35,672 nt of DNA. Source: Brevundimonas sp. (GTDB lineage Bacteria; Pseudomonadota; Alphaproteobacteria; Caulobacterales; Caulobacteraceae). Below the pieces are notes generated by a model, which had not been told where the DNA came from, made no database searches, and worked only from the letters and a program-made list of their open reading frames with translations. The stretch covers positions 1 through 35,672 of the forward strand of contig NZ_JANJTL010000021.1 in the NCBI RefSeq assembly GCF_024711105.1, given 5' to 3'. The position numbers and the translations under genes are program-made. Positions 1 to 10,895 of this stretch are shown here, piece by piece (within the stretch, counting starts at the first letter, position 1; each line of letters starts with the position of its first letter).

Positions 1-660
1 TATGAGAAGGCGCTGAAGGAGCGCCTGCGCCTGCTGACCGACGCCGCCGAGCAGGGGCGGGAGCCCGACGCCGTCTGGTTGGACGCGCTGGAGGCCCGGC
101 TGGCCGAGGCCGGGACCGCCGCGGCCATCGCCCGCGCCGAGGCCCTGGCCGAGCTGCAGGCCGGCGTCGACGCGCGCGGCGACCGGCCCTTCCCCCAGGC
201 CGACCTCGGCCTCGAAGGCGAGACCGAAGCCCTGGCCGCGCGCGGGGCGGCGCCCGACGAGATCGCCGCCTTCCTGACCGAGGGCTTCCGCCGCGCCCGC
301 GCCCGCGACGCGGCCGCCGGCCGGTCCCTGTTCGGCCCGCACCGCTCGGACCTGACCGCCATCCACCGAGAGAAGGGCCGCGCCGCCGCCGAGGGCTCGT
401 CCGGAGAGCAGAAGGCGCTGGTGCTGAACCTGATCCTCGCCCAGCTCTGGCGCCTGGCCGACACCACGCCTCGGCCGCTGCTCCTGCTCGACGAGGCGCC
501 GGCCCACCTCGACGACGTCCGCCGCGCGGCCCTGTTCGACGAGATCGAGGCGCTCGGCCTCCAGGCCCTGATGACCGGCACCGAGCGCGGCCTGTTCGCC
601 GCCCTGGAGGGCCGGGCGCGGTTCATCCGCGTGAGCGGTGGGGGATTCGAGATCGAATAA
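1..660 (+). CDS. recF: DNA replication/repair protein RecF, C-terminal part
   Basis: The reading frame is open from base 1 and ends with TAA at 658-660, so the N-terminal ATP-binding part (Walker A) lies outside the window. The visible 219 residues carry the RecF C-terminal signatures: LFGPHRSDL (family GPHRxDL), the ABC-type signature SSGEQKALVLNLILAQLW, the Walker B stretch LLLLDEAPAHLDD, and a closing MTGTE (family TGTD). RecF is an SMC-like ATPase that helps load RecA at single-strand gaps together with RecO and RecR; recR is also in this window at 26760. It lies upstream of gyrB in the same direction, the common dnaA-dnaN-recF-gyrB order, but here with a 472-bp gap. Identification is firm; only the N-terminus is missing. 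Confidence 0.95.
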   Translation, partial: YEKALKERLRLLTDAAEQGREPDAVWLDALEARLAEAGTAAAIARAEALAELQAGVDARGDRPFPQADLGLEGETEALAARGAAPDEIAAFLTEGFRRARARDAAAGRSLFGPHRSDLTAIHREKGRAAAEGSSGEQKALVLNLILAQLWRLADTTPRPLLLLDEAPAHLDDVRRAALFDEIEALGLQALMTGTERGLFAALEGRARFIRVSGGGFEIE

Positions 661-664
661 GCCC

Positions 665-765
665 GTCACCCCGGCCGCAGCGCGGAGCGCGAAGAGCCGG
701 GGGCTAAACGCAGACGGCGCCGCCGAGCTTGGGCCCCGGATCACGCCACGCGTGTCCGGGGTGAC
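665..765. repeat. 101-bp intergenic repeat, copy 1
   Basis: The element is bounded by a perfect 10-bp inverted repeat, GTCACCCCGG at the left end and CCGGGGTGAC at the right. Its first 39 bases match the element at 22248-22348 at 33 positions, and both elements are exactly 101 bp. The right ends also share a CCCGGAT...TCCGGG-TGAC layout. The middle is not conserved. It begins 5 bp after the recF stop codon. It looks like a REP- or MITE-like dispersed palindromic element; no coding capacity is seen. Confidence 0.7.
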
Positions 766-874
766 GGACAGGTTTGAACGCCCGCATCGAAGCTCAGCAG
801 TCGCCTGAATTCAGAGCGGTATCCGTTCAAACGACGCCTCTAGGCCCCCGTCCTGTGGCGTGGTCTTACAGTGA

Positions 875-3580
<2,706 letters not shown>

Positions 3581-3586
3581 CGGGAG

Positions 3587-4891
3587 CTACGCCCGTCCGA
3601 TCGAGGTGTAGGTGAAGCCGGCGGCCCGCATGTCGTCGGGGCGATAGACGTTGCGCAGGTCGACTAGGACGGGGGCCTTCGCCAGTTTCTTCACGCGTTT
3701 CAGATCCAGCGCGCGGAACTGGTCCCACTCGGTGACGATGACGATCACGTCGGCGCCCTCGACCGCCTCATAGGGACCGTCGGTCATGATCACCTCGGGC
3801 AGGAGCTTTTCGGCCTCATGCATTCCTTCGGGGTCGAAGGCGCGCACTGTCGCCCCCGCCGCGATCAGGGCCGGGGCGATGTCCAGCGAGGGCGCGTCGC
3901 GCATGTCGTCGGTGTTCGGCTTGAAGGTCAGGCCCAGCATGGCGACCGTCTTGCCCCGGGCGCTTCCGCCCAGCGCCTCGATGACGCGGCCGGCCATGGC
4001 CTTCTTGCGGGCGTCGTTGATCTCGACGGTAGTCTCGATCAGGCGTAACGGCGCGCCGGCGTCCTTGGCCGTATGGACGACCGCAAGGGTGTCTTTTGGG
4101 AAGCAGCTGCCGCCATAGCCGGGGCCTGCGTGCAGGAACTTGGAGCCGATCCGGTTGTCCAGCCCGATGCCGCGAGCCACCTGCTGGACGTCAGCTCCGA
4201 CCAGTTCGCACAGGTCGGCCATCTCGTTGATGAAGGTGATCTTCATCGCCAGGAAGGCGTTGGCCGCATACTTGATCAGCTCCGAGGTCCGCCGGCCCGT
4301 GAACAGGATCGGTGTCTCGTTCAGATTCAGCGGACGGTAGAGTTCGCTCATCGGTTCGCGGGCGCGCTCATCCTCGATGCCGACCACCACGCGGTCGGGC
4401 CGCTTGAAGTCGTTGATGGCCGCGCCCTCGCGCAGGAACTCGGGGTTGGAGACGACCGCGAAGTCGGCGTCCGGGCGTACGCGCCGGATGATGGCCTCGA
4501 CCTCGTCGCCGGTGCCGACCGGCACGGTCGACTTGGTGACGATCACCGTGAAGCCGTCGATCAGTCCCGCGATCTCCTCGGCCGCCGCGTAGACGTAGGA
4601 CAGGTCCGCATGGCCGTCGCCGCGGCGTGAAGGCGTGCCGACCGCGATGAAGACCGCGTCGGCTTCCCGGATGGCCTGGGCTCCGTCCACCGCGAAGAAC
4701 AGCCGGCCGTCGCGGACATTCGTGGCGACCAGATCATCCAGACCCGGCTCGTAGATCGGCATCTCGCCGCGCTCCAGCCGCTCGATCTTGGAGGCGTCCT
4801 TGTCGATGCAGGTCACGACGTGGCCGAAGTCGGCGAAGCAGGCGCCGGACACCAGGCCGACGTATCCGGTTCCGATCATGGCGACGCGCAT
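3587..4891 (-). CDS. ugd: UDP-glucose 6-dehydrogenase
   Basis: This enzyme oxidises UDP-glucose to UDP-glucuronate with two NAD+, a precursor for capsule or exopolysaccharide. The 434-residue protein begins MRVAMIGTGYVGLVSG, the NAD-binding Rossmann motif GxGYVG. It has the central KYAANAFLAMKITFINE segment and the catalytic cysteine C263 in GPGYGGSCFPKDT. A C-terminal UDP-binding domain follows. Length and motifs fit the family fully. It is convergent with gyrB, 6 bp between stop codons, and divergent from the pse operon across a 214-bp gap. It is transcribed alone here, so the user of its UDP-glucuronate is not visible. Confidence 0.95.
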   Translation of the reverse strand: MRVAMIGTGYVGLVSGACFADFGHVVTCIDKDASKIERLERGEMPIYEPGLDDLVATNVRDGRLFFAVDGAQAIREADAVFIAVGTPSRRGDGHADLSYVYAAAEEIAGLIDGFTVIVTKSTVPVGTGDEVEAIIRRVRPDADFAVVSNPEFLREGAAINDFKRPDRVVVGIEDERAREPMSELYRPLNLNETPILFTGRRTSELIKYAANAFLAMKITFINEMADLCELVGADVQQVARGIGLDNRIGSKFLHAGPGYGGSCFPKDTLAVVHTAKDAGAPLRLIETTVEINDARKKAMAGRVIEALGGSARGKTVAMLGLTFKPNTDDMRDAPSLDIAPALIAAGATVRAFDPEGMHEAEKLLPEVIMTDGPYEAVEGADVIVIVTEWDQFRALDLKRVKKLAKAPVLVDLRNVYRPDDMRAAGFTYTSIGRA

Positions 4892-5046
4892 GGGTCAGGC
4901 CTTCAGGTCATTCAGAAAATAGGGCGGCCAAATAGCCCGGCGGGGGTCGAAACGCCAGCCGGGCGGTAACCCTTCACGGTCACGCTTGGGAAGGGGGTTC
5001 AGCCGCAGGCTTGTCGGGAGTCGGGGAGGGCCCGGACGGATCATCG

Positions 5047-5061
5047 TTAACGCTCGCTAAA
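5047..5061 (+). promoter_or_regulatory. Possible CtrA-type site upstream of pseB
   Basis: TTAA (5047-5050), seven bases, then TAAA (5058-5061) matches the Caulobacter CtrA consensus TTAA-N7-TTAA with one mismatch. It lies 45 bp before the pseB start. GTTAAC also recurs at 5072-5077, forming an inverted repeat GTTAACG/CGTTAAC. CtrA controls many flagellar and cell-cycle genes in this order, which would suit a flagellin-sugar pathway. The match is imperfect and the call is speculative. Confidence 0.3.
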
Positions 5062-5105
5062 CGGGGGCGGCGTTAACCCTGTTCGGGCCAAAAGGGGGTC
5101 CTTGC

Positions 5106-6188
5106 ATGTACGACGCCGCCCAGAAGTGGGAGCCGCTTCCGGAACAGGGTCCCGGCCGCGATTTCGCACCCAGGACGCGACTGCTCGACGGCAAGGTTGT
5201 GCTGGTCACGGGCGGCACGGGCTCCTTCGGTCGACGCTTCGTCAAGGAGGTTCTGGCCACCCAGGCGCCGCGCAAGCTGATCGTCTTCTCGCGCGACGAG
5301 CTCAAGCAGTACGAGATGCGCCAGGAGCTGGCCGAGCTCTTCCCCAAGCCCACGCTCGACCGGATGCGCTTTTTCCTGGGCGACGTGCGCGACCGGGCTC
5401 GCATGGAGCTGGCCTTCCGCGGCGTCGACGTGGTCGTCCACGCCGCGGCGCTGAAACAGGTGCCGGCCGCCGAATACAATCCGTCCGAGTGCATCCAGAC
5501 CAATGTCATGGGCGCCGAGAACGTGGTCTGGGCCTGCCTGCACAATCACGTCGAGAAGGTCATCGCGCTTTCGACCGACAAGGCCTGCTCGCCGATCAAC
5601 CTCTATGGTGCGACCAAGCTGGCTTCGGACAAGACCTTCGTGGCCGCCAACAACCTGGCCGGCGACATCGGCACGCGCTTCTCGGTGGTCCGCTACGGCA
5701 ACGTCATGGGCTCGCGCGGCTCGGTCGCCCCTCTGTTCCAGCGCCTGCTCGACCAGGGGGTCAGCGAACTGCCGATCACGGACGAACGCATGACCCGCTT
5801 CTGGATCACGCTGGAGCAGGGTGTGAACTTCGTCCTGTCGTCCATGGAGCTGATGCGCGGCGGCGAGGTCTTCGTGCCGAAGATCCCGGCCACCACCATC
5901 ACCCAGCTGGCCCAGGTCATGGCGCCCGAGCGGGGCGTGAAGGTGGTCGGCATCCGGCCGGGTGAAAAGCTGCACGAGATGATGATCTCGCCCGACGACG
6001 CCCGCCAGACGGTGGACCTCGGCGACCGCTACGCCATCGAGCCGGACTTTGTCGAATATCCGCGCGAGAGCTTCGCCGACACAGGCGACGGCCGCCGCGT
6101 GGCCGAGGGCTTCGCCTATGCGTCCGACACCGCAGACCGGCTGGACGCGCGGGGCCTGATGGCGCTGCTGGAACGGGCCCATGCCTGA
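5106..6188 (+). CDS. pseB: UDP-GlcNAc 4,6-dehydratase (inverting), PseB/FlmA type
   Basis: This enzyme performs the first step of pseudaminic acid synthesis: it dehydrates UDP-GlcNAc at C4/C6 and inverts C5 to give a 4-keto-6-deoxy-L-arabino sugar. The 360-residue extended SDR has the NAD(P) motif G36xxG39xxG42 in VTGGTGSFG, the PseB-typical HAAALKQVPAAEYNPSE segment, STDKA, and the Y167xxxK171 pair in NLYGATKL. It carries about 25 more N-terminal residues than typical PseB. The start at 5106 is supported by AGGGGG at 5093-5098, 7 bases away. The gene overlaps pseC by 8 bp (ATGCCTGA) and heads a coupled operon. The Caulobacter orthologue is FlmA, needed for flagellin modification. Confidence 0.93.
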   Translation: MYDAAQKWEPLPEQGPGRDFAPRTRLLDGKVVLVTGGTGSFGRRFVKEVLATQAPRKLIVFSRDELKQYEMRQELAELFPKPTLDRMRFFLGDVRDRARMELAFRGVDVVVHAAALKQVPAAEYNPSECIQTNVMGAENVVWACLHNHVEKVIALSTDKACSPINLYGATKLASDKTFVAANNLAGDIGTRFSVVRYGNVMGSRGSVAPLFQRLLDQGVSELPITDERMTRFWITLEQGVNFVLSSMELMRGGEVFVPKIPATTITQLAQVMAPERGVKVVGIRPGEKLHEMMISPDDARQTVDLGDRYAIEPDFVEYPRESFADTGDGRRVAEGFAYASDTADRLDARGLMALLERAHA

Positions 6189-7386
6189 CGGGACAGGCGC
6201 GCCGCCGTTCCTGCCCTACGGCCGCCAGTCGATCGACGAGGCCGACCTCAGGGCCGTGGCCGACGCGCTCCGCGGCGACTTCCTGACCACCGGACCGCTG
6301 GTCGACCGCTTCGAGCGCGCCTTCGCCGAAAAGGTCGGCGCCGCCGAGGCCGTGGCCTGCGGCAACGGCTCCCACGCGCTCCATCTCGCCTACAAGGCCG
6401 CGGGGCTTCAGCCCGGCGACGCCGTGGTGGTCCCGGCCGTCACCTTCGTGGCCACCGCCTCCTCGGCCGCCTACGAGGGCGCTCAGATCGTCTTCTCCGA
6501 TGTCGACCCCGTCTCCGGCCTGATGACGCCCGAGACCCTGGCCGAGGCGCTGCGCCGCGTCGATGGCCGCCGCGTCCGCATTGTCGCCCCGGTTCACCTG
6601 GCCGGCGCCCCGTGTGACCTCGCCAACATCTCCAGACTGGCCGAGCGGGTCGGCGCCGCCGTCATCGAGGACGCCTGCCACGCCGCCGGCACCGTCGCGC
6701 CCGAAGGCGTCACCGGCGACTGCGCCCGCTCGCTGATGGCCTGCTTCTCCTTCCACCCGGTCAAGACCCTGACCACCTGCGAGGGCGGGATGGTCACCAC
6801 CAACGACCGCGCCCTGGCCGAGCGCATGCGCCGCCTCCGCACGCAAGGCATCACGCGCGAGGCCGGCGACTTCCTGCTCGACGACGACGCCTTCGACGGT
6901 GGCGAGGCCAACCCCTGGTGGCACGAGCAGCACGACCTCGGCTTCAACTACCGGCTGTCGGACGTGCAGTGCGCGCTCGGCCTCAGCCAGCTGTCGCGGC
7001 TCGACGCCTTCGTGGCCCGCCGGGCGGCCCTGGTCGCGCTGTATCGCGAAGCCCTCGCCCCGCTCGCGCCCCTGGTCACGGTCGCGCCCTATGCGGGCCG
7101 GCCCGCCTGGCACCTGATGCAGGTGCGGATCGACTTCGAGGCCGCTGGCCTGTCGCGCCGTGAGGTGATGGCAGGCCTGAAGGCGCGAGGCGTCGGCACC
7201 CAGGTCCACTACATCCCCGTGCATCGCCAGCCTTACTGGCGCGCCCGCAACGGCGAACTGGCCCTGCCGGGCGCGGACGCCTTCTACGCCCGCACGCTCA
7301 GCCTGCCGCTCTTCCCCGCCATGGCCGACGATGATCCGGCCCGCGTCGTCGAGGCGCTCAAGGCGGTGCTCGGGGCCCGGCCATGA
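6181..7386 (+). CDS. pseC: UDP-4-amino-4,6-dideoxy-N-acetyl-L-altrosamine transaminase PseC
   Basis: PseC transfers an amino group from glutamate to C4 of the PseB product using PLP. The 401-residue protein is a DegT/DnrJ/EryC1/StrS-type aminotransferase. It begins with LPYGRQSIDEADLRAVADAL, has the PLP pocket ACGNGSHALHLAYKAAG, the EDACHAAG acidic motif, and the Schiff-base lysine K195 in SFHPVKTLTTCEGG. The ATG at 6181 overlaps the end of pseB, and its TGA overlaps the next start (ATGA), so translation is probably coupled. Caulobacter FlmB is the equivalent. Other sugar aminotransferases look similar, but the pseB partner makes PseC by far the best call. Confidence 0.92.
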   Translation: MPDGTGAPPFLPYGRQSIDEADLRAVADALRGDFLTTGPLVDRFERAFAEKVGAAEAVACGNGSHALHLAYKAAGLQPGDAVVVPAVTFVATASSAAYEGAQIVFSDVDPVSGLMTPETLAEALRRVDGRRVRIVAPVHLAGAPCDLANISRLAERVGAAVIEDACHAAGTVAPEGVTGDCARSLMACFSFHPVKTLTTCEGGMVTTNDRALAERMRRLRTQGITREAGDFLLDDDAFDGGEANPWWHEQHDLGFNYRLSDVQCALGLSQLSRLDAFVARRAALVALYREALAPLAPLVTVAPYAGRPAWHLMQVRIDFEAAGLSRREVMAGLKARGVGTQVHYIPVHRQPYWRARNGELALPGADAFYARTLSLPLFPAMADDDPARVVEALKAVLGARP

Positions 7387-7856
7387 CGGTCGAGACCCTG
7401 CGCCTGCGTCCGGCCACCATGGAGGACGCCAAGCGCCTGTTCGACTGGCGCGACGACCCCGAAACCCGCTTCTGGTCGCACAACCAGGGCCCGCTCGTCT
7501 GGGAGGACCACCTGGCGTGGCTGGAGCGCTGGCTGGGAGCCCACGACCGCGTCATCTTCGTCGGGGAAGCGGTCCGCACGGATCAACCCATCGGCGTCGT
7601 GCGCTTCGACGAACTGGCCGACGGGACCCACGAGGTCGGCATCACCGTAGCGCCCGAGTTCCGGGGCCGCGGCTGGGCGGGCAAGCTGCTCCGCGCCGGG
7701 CTGGCGCACCGTGAAGGCCAGACCGTTATCGCCCAGGTGATGAGCGAGAACCGCCGTTCCCGAAGCTTGTTCGCCTCGGCCGGCTTCCGTCAGGTTCGCG
7801 AGGAAGACGGCGTTGTTCACTTCCGGCTCGACGCCCGCTCCGGGGCGGCGGCATGA
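7383..7856 (+). CDS. pseH: GNAT acetyltransferase of the pse operon, probable PseH
   Basis: The 157-residue protein is a single GNAT domain. It starts LRLRPATMEDAKRLFDWRDDPETR, with the acetyl-CoA loop VAPEFRGRGWAGKLL near residues 90-105. Its place between pseC and pseI fits PseH, which N-acetylates the C4 amino group of UDP-4-amino-4,6-dideoxy-L-AltNAc. From memory, its style (WRDDPETR, a leucine-rich SLLW-like helix, then RSLFASAGF) also resembles GNAT domains that in other bacteria are fused to PseG. A second GNAT enzyme ends this operon, so which of the two is the true PseH cannot be settled from sequence. It overlaps both neighbours by ATGA. Confidence 0.65.
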   Translation: MTVETLRLRPATMEDAKRLFDWRDDPETRFWSHNQGPLVWEDHLAWLERWLGAHDRVIFVGEAVRTDQPIGVVRFDELADGTHEVGITVAPEFRGRGWAGKLLRAGLAHREGQTVIAQVMSENRRSRSLFASAGFRQVREEDGVVHFRLDARSGAAA

Positions 7857-8902
7857 GCCGCGAGGTCATCATCGACGGCCGCCGCATCGGCCCGGATCAC
7901 AGCCCGTATGTGATCTGCGAGATCTCCGGCAACCACAACGGCTCCCTGGACCGGGCGCTGGCGCTCGTCGACGCGGCCGCCGACACGGGCTGCGACGCGA
8001 TCAAGCTGCAGACCTACACGCCCGACACCCTGACGCTGGACTGCGACGGGCCGGGCTTCCGCATCGAGGGCGGGCCCTGGGACGGCCGGACGCTGCACGA
8101 CCTCTACGCCGAGGCTCACACCCCCTACGCCTGGCACGCCGCCCTGTTCGACCGCGCGCGGGCGCGCGGCGTGACGGTCTTCTCGACGCCCTTCGACGAG
8201 ACGGCCATCGACCTGCTCGAGGGCCTGGGCGCGCCCGCCTACAAGATCGCCTCCTTCGAGGCGACCGATCACGGCCTGATCGCGGCGGCGGCCCGCACCG
8301 GCAAGCCGCTGATCATCTCCACCGGCCTGGCCTCCTTCGAGGAGATCGGCGAGGCCGCCGAGACGGCGCGGGCCAACGGCTGCGGCCAGCTCGTCCTACT
8401 CCACTGCATCAGCGCCTATCCGGCCCCGGTCGACCAGGCCAATGTCCGCACCGTGCCGCATCTGGCCGAGGCCTTCGGCTGCGTCTCGGGCCTGTCGGAT
8501 CACACGCTCGGCTCAGCCGCCTCGGTCGCCTCCATCGCGCTCGGCGGGGCGGTGATCGAAAAGCACTTCACTCTGGCCCGCGCCGACGGCGGGCCGGACG
8601 CCGGCTTCTCGCTGGAACCGGCCGAGTTCGCCGCGCTCGTGCGCGACTGCAAGGACGCCTGGGCCGCGCTCGGCCGCGCCTCCTACGAACGCAAGCCGGC
8701 CGAGGCCGCCAACGCCCAGTTCCGCCGCTCGCTGTATGTGGCGAACGACGTGCCGCAGGGCGCGGCCCTGACGCCCGGCAATGTCCGCTCGATCCGCCCC
8801 GGCTTCGGCCTGGCCCCAGTCCATCTGCCGGCGGTCCTGGGCCGCGCGGCGGCCCGTCCGCTCTCCAAGGGAGAACCCCTGTCGTGGGACATGATCGCCT
8901 GA
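7853..8902 (+). CDS. pseI: Pseudaminic acid synthase
   Basis: PseI condenses 2,4-diacetamido-2,4,6-trideoxy-L-altrose with phosphoenolpyruvate to give pseudaminic acid. The 349-residue protein is a NeuB-family TIM barrel followed by a C-terminal SAF (antifreeze-like) domain, about residues 285-345. Features that favour PseI over NeuB or LegI are ISGNHNGSLDRA, DAIKLQTYTPDTLTLD, GPWDGRTLHDLYAEAHTPYAWH, FSTPFDETAIDLLE and YKIASFEATD. GLSDHTLG and VIEKHFTLAR are shared family motifs. The ATG overlaps the preceding stop (ATGA). The next gene starts 14 bp after its TGA, or overlaps it if an upstream GTG is used. Confidence 0.93.
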   Translation: MSREVIIDGRRIGPDHSPYVICEISGNHNGSLDRALALVDAAADTGCDAIKLQTYTPDTLTLDCDGPGFRIEGGPWDGRTLHDLYAEAHTPYAWHAALFDRARARGVTVFSTPFDETAIDLLEGLGAPAYKIASFEATDHGLIAAAARTGKPLIISTGLASFEEIGEAAETARANGCGQLVLLHCISAYPAPVDQANVRTVPHLAEAFGCVSGLSDHTLGSAASVASIALGGAVIEKHFTLARADGGPDAGFSLEPAEFAALVRDCKDAWAALGRASYERKPAEAANAQFRRSLYVANDVPQGAALTPGNVRSIRPGFGLAPVHLPAVLGRAAARPLSKGEPLSWDMIA

Positions 8903-8916
8903 CCGCCGACGCCCTT

Positions 8917-10212
8917 ATGGCGGTCGAGCCCCGCTACGCCCGCTCCGAGGCCATGCTGGAGCGCGCGCTGCGCACCATCCCGCTGGGCGCCCAGACCTTC
9001 TCCAAGAGCCTGACCCAGTTCCCGAGGGGCGCGGCGCCCTTCTTCGCCAGCCGCGCCCGGGGCGCGACCCTGTGGGACGTGGACGGCAATCCGTACACGG
9101 ACTTCGTCAATGCGCTGTGCAGCGTCACCCTCGGCTACGGCGATCCGGATGTCGACGCCGCGGTCGAGCGGCAGCTCAGGGACGGGGTGATCTTCTCGCT
9201 CTCGCACGCCCTGGAGGCCCAGGTGGCCGAGCGCATCGTGCGCATGGTGTCCTGCGCCGAGAAGGTCCGTTTCGGCAAGAACGGCTCGGACGCCACTTCC
9301 GGCGCCATCCGCATCGCGCGGGCCGCCACGGGCCGGGATCACGTGCTGGTCTGCGGCTATCATGGGTGGCAGGACTGGTACATCGGCTCGACCGCCCGGA
9401 ACCTGGGCGTGCCCCAGGCGACGCGGGAACTGACCCACGCCTTCCCCTATGACGACCTGCCGGCGCTGGAGGCCCTGCTCGACGGGTTGAAGGGTCAGGT
9501 CGCCGCGGTCATCCTCGAGCCGATGAACGTCCGCGAGCCGTCGCCCGGCTATCTCGAAGGGGTGAAGCGGCTCGCCCACGCCGCCGGCGCGGTCCTGATC
9601 TTCGACGAGACCATCACCGGCTTCCGCTACGCGCGGGGAGGGGCCCAGGAGCAGTTCGGCGTCACGCCCGACCTCTGCACGCTGGGCAAGGGGCTGGCCA
9701 ACGGCTTTCCCCTGTCCGCCGTCTGCGGCCGGGCCGACCTGATGGCCCTGATGGAGGAGGTCTTCTTCTCCTTCACCATGGGCGGCGAATGCCTGTCGCT
9801 CGCCGCCGCCGACGCCGCCCTGGCCAAGCTGGAGCGCGAGCCGGTGGTCGAGACCCTGGCTCAGCGGGGCCGCGAGGTGCTGGATGGGGCGCAGGACCTG
9901 ATCGACCGGCACGGCCTGGGCGAGGTGTTCACCCTGTCGGGCCATCCCGCCTGGTCCTTCCTCGCCATCAAGGATCAGCCCTCGGCCGACGCCTTCACGC
10001 TCAAGACCCTGTTCATGCAGGAGGTCCTGGGGCGCGGCGTGCTGGCCTACGGCACGCACAACATGAGCTACGCCCACGGCGGCGCCGAAGTCGCGGCGCT
10101 GCTGGCCGCCTATGACGCGACCTTCGCCGTGATGGCCGAGGCCTTGTCCGACGGCGACGTGCTCGCCCGTCTCCGCTGCGAACCGCTCAAGCCTCTCTTC
10201 AAGGTGCGATGA
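8917..10212 (+). CDS. Class III (glutamate-1-semialdehyde aminomutase-like) aminotransferase
   Basis: The 431-residue protein is a PLP-dependent fold-type I enzyme of the glutamate-1-semialdehyde 2,1-aminomutase group. It has GATLWDVDGNPYTDFV, the phosphate-binding NGSDATSGAIRIARAATG, IFDETITGFRY (PLP-ring aspartate) and the Schiff-base lysine K258 in LCTLGKGLANGFPLS. It sits between pseI and an SpsF-like gene, so it very likely works on a sugar or sugar acid and not in haem synthesis. None of the canonical Pse steps needs it, and the substrate is unknown. The ATG at 8917 was chosen; an in-frame GTG at 8884 would add 11 residues and overlap pseI. It overlaps the next gene by ATGA. Confidence 0.85.
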   Translation: MAVEPRYARSEAMLERALRTIPLGAQTFSKSLTQFPRGAAPFFASRARGATLWDVDGNPYTDFVNALCSVTLGYGDPDVDAAVERQLRDGVIFSLSHALEAQVAERIVRMVSCAEKVRFGKNGSDATSGAIRIARAATGRDHVLVCGYHGWQDWYIGSTARNLGVPQATRELTHAFPYDDLPALEALLDGLKGQVAAVILEPMNVREPSPGYLEGVKRLAHAAGAVLIFDETITGFRYARGGAQEQFGVTPDLCTLGKGLANGFPLSAVCGRADLMALMEEVFFSFTMGGECLSLAAADAALAKLEREPVVETLAQRGREVLDGAQDLIDRHGLGEVFTLSGHPAWSFLAIKDQPSADAFTLKTLFMQEVLGRGVLAYGTHNMSYAHGGAEVAALLAAYDATFAVMAEALSDGDVLARLRCEPLKPLFKVR

Positions 10213-10895
10213 TGATCCTCGCCGTCCTGCAGGCCCGCATGAGTTCGTCCCGCCTTCCGGGCAAGGTGATGAAGCCGATCCTGGGCCAGCCGATGATCGG
10301 ACGGCAGCTCGAACGCCTGAGGCGCGCCGAGACCCTGGACCGCCTGCTGGTCGCCACCAGCCTCGACGTCTCCGACGATCCGCTGGCGGACTATTGCGAA
10401 AGTCTGGGCGTGAAGGTCTTCCGCGGCTCGCTGTCCGACGTGCTTGGCCGCTTCCAGGGCGCGGCTCTGATTTGCGGCGGGGTTCAGCACGTGGTGCGGC
10501 TGACGGCCGACTGCCCGCTGGCTGAGCCGGGCGTCATCGACGCCTGCGTGCGCCTGCATCTGGCGACCGGCGCGGACTACACCTCCAACACCATCGAGCG
10601 CTCCTATCCAGACGGGCTCGACGTCGAGGTCATGCGCGCCGAGGCCCTGGCCGACGCCGCCCGCGAGGCCGACGACCCCTACGAGCGCGAGCACGTCACG
10701 CCCTTCCTCTACCGCCGCCCGGAGCGCTACCGCATCGCCCAGCTTCGCCAGACCCGGAACCTGTCCGACCTGCGCTGGACGGTCGACACGGCCGAGGACT
10801 TCGCCTTCGTCGAGTCGGTCTTCGCCACGCTGGGGGAGGGACCGTTCGGGCAGGAAGCCGTCGCCGCCCTGCCGTTCGAGCGCCGCGCCGCATGA
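10209..10895 (+). CDS. SpsF-type cytidylyltransferase, probable CMP-sugar activating enzyme
   Basis: The 228-residue protein is a nucleotidyltransferase with the SpsF/COG1861 N-terminal signature LAVLQARMSSSRLPGKVMKPILG. It continues with VRLTADCPLAEP (the metal/nucleotide-binding aspartate) and YPDGLDVEV, and a closing LRWTVDTAEDFAFVE. Canonical PseF (CMP-Pse synthetase) usually starts with a different IIPARGGSKRIP-type motif, and no such gene is present in the window. Position directly after pseI and an aminotransferase suggests this protein couples CMP to the finished nonulosonic acid. That assignment rests on context, not on a PseF-specific motif. It overlaps both neighbours by ATGA. Confidence 0.8.
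   Translation: MMILAVLQARMSSSRLPGKVMKPILGQPMIGRQLERLRRAETLDRLLVATSLDVSDDPLADYCESLGVKVFRGSLSDVLGRFQGAALICGGVQHVVRLTADCPLAEPGVIDACVRLHLATGADYTSNTIERSYPDGLDVEVMRAEALADAAREADDPYEREHVTPFLYRRPERYRIAQLRQTRNLSDLRWTVDTAEDFAFVESVFATLGEGPFGQEAVAALPFERRAA

Noticed and set aside
5085-5105. Sigma-54 promoter before pseB (GG...TTGC)
   Set aside because: The spacing between GG and GC is wrong and the TTGC abuts the ATG.
5073-6182. 369-residue open frame antisense to pseB
   Set aside because: Its composition (H, R, G, D rich, no family motif) is that of the antisense of a high-GC gene; pseB carries all the motifs.
7813-8916. Large N-terminal extension of the class III aminotransferase
   Set aside because: The extension is the pseI gene read in another frame; the aminotransferase starts at 8917 or at GTG 8884.
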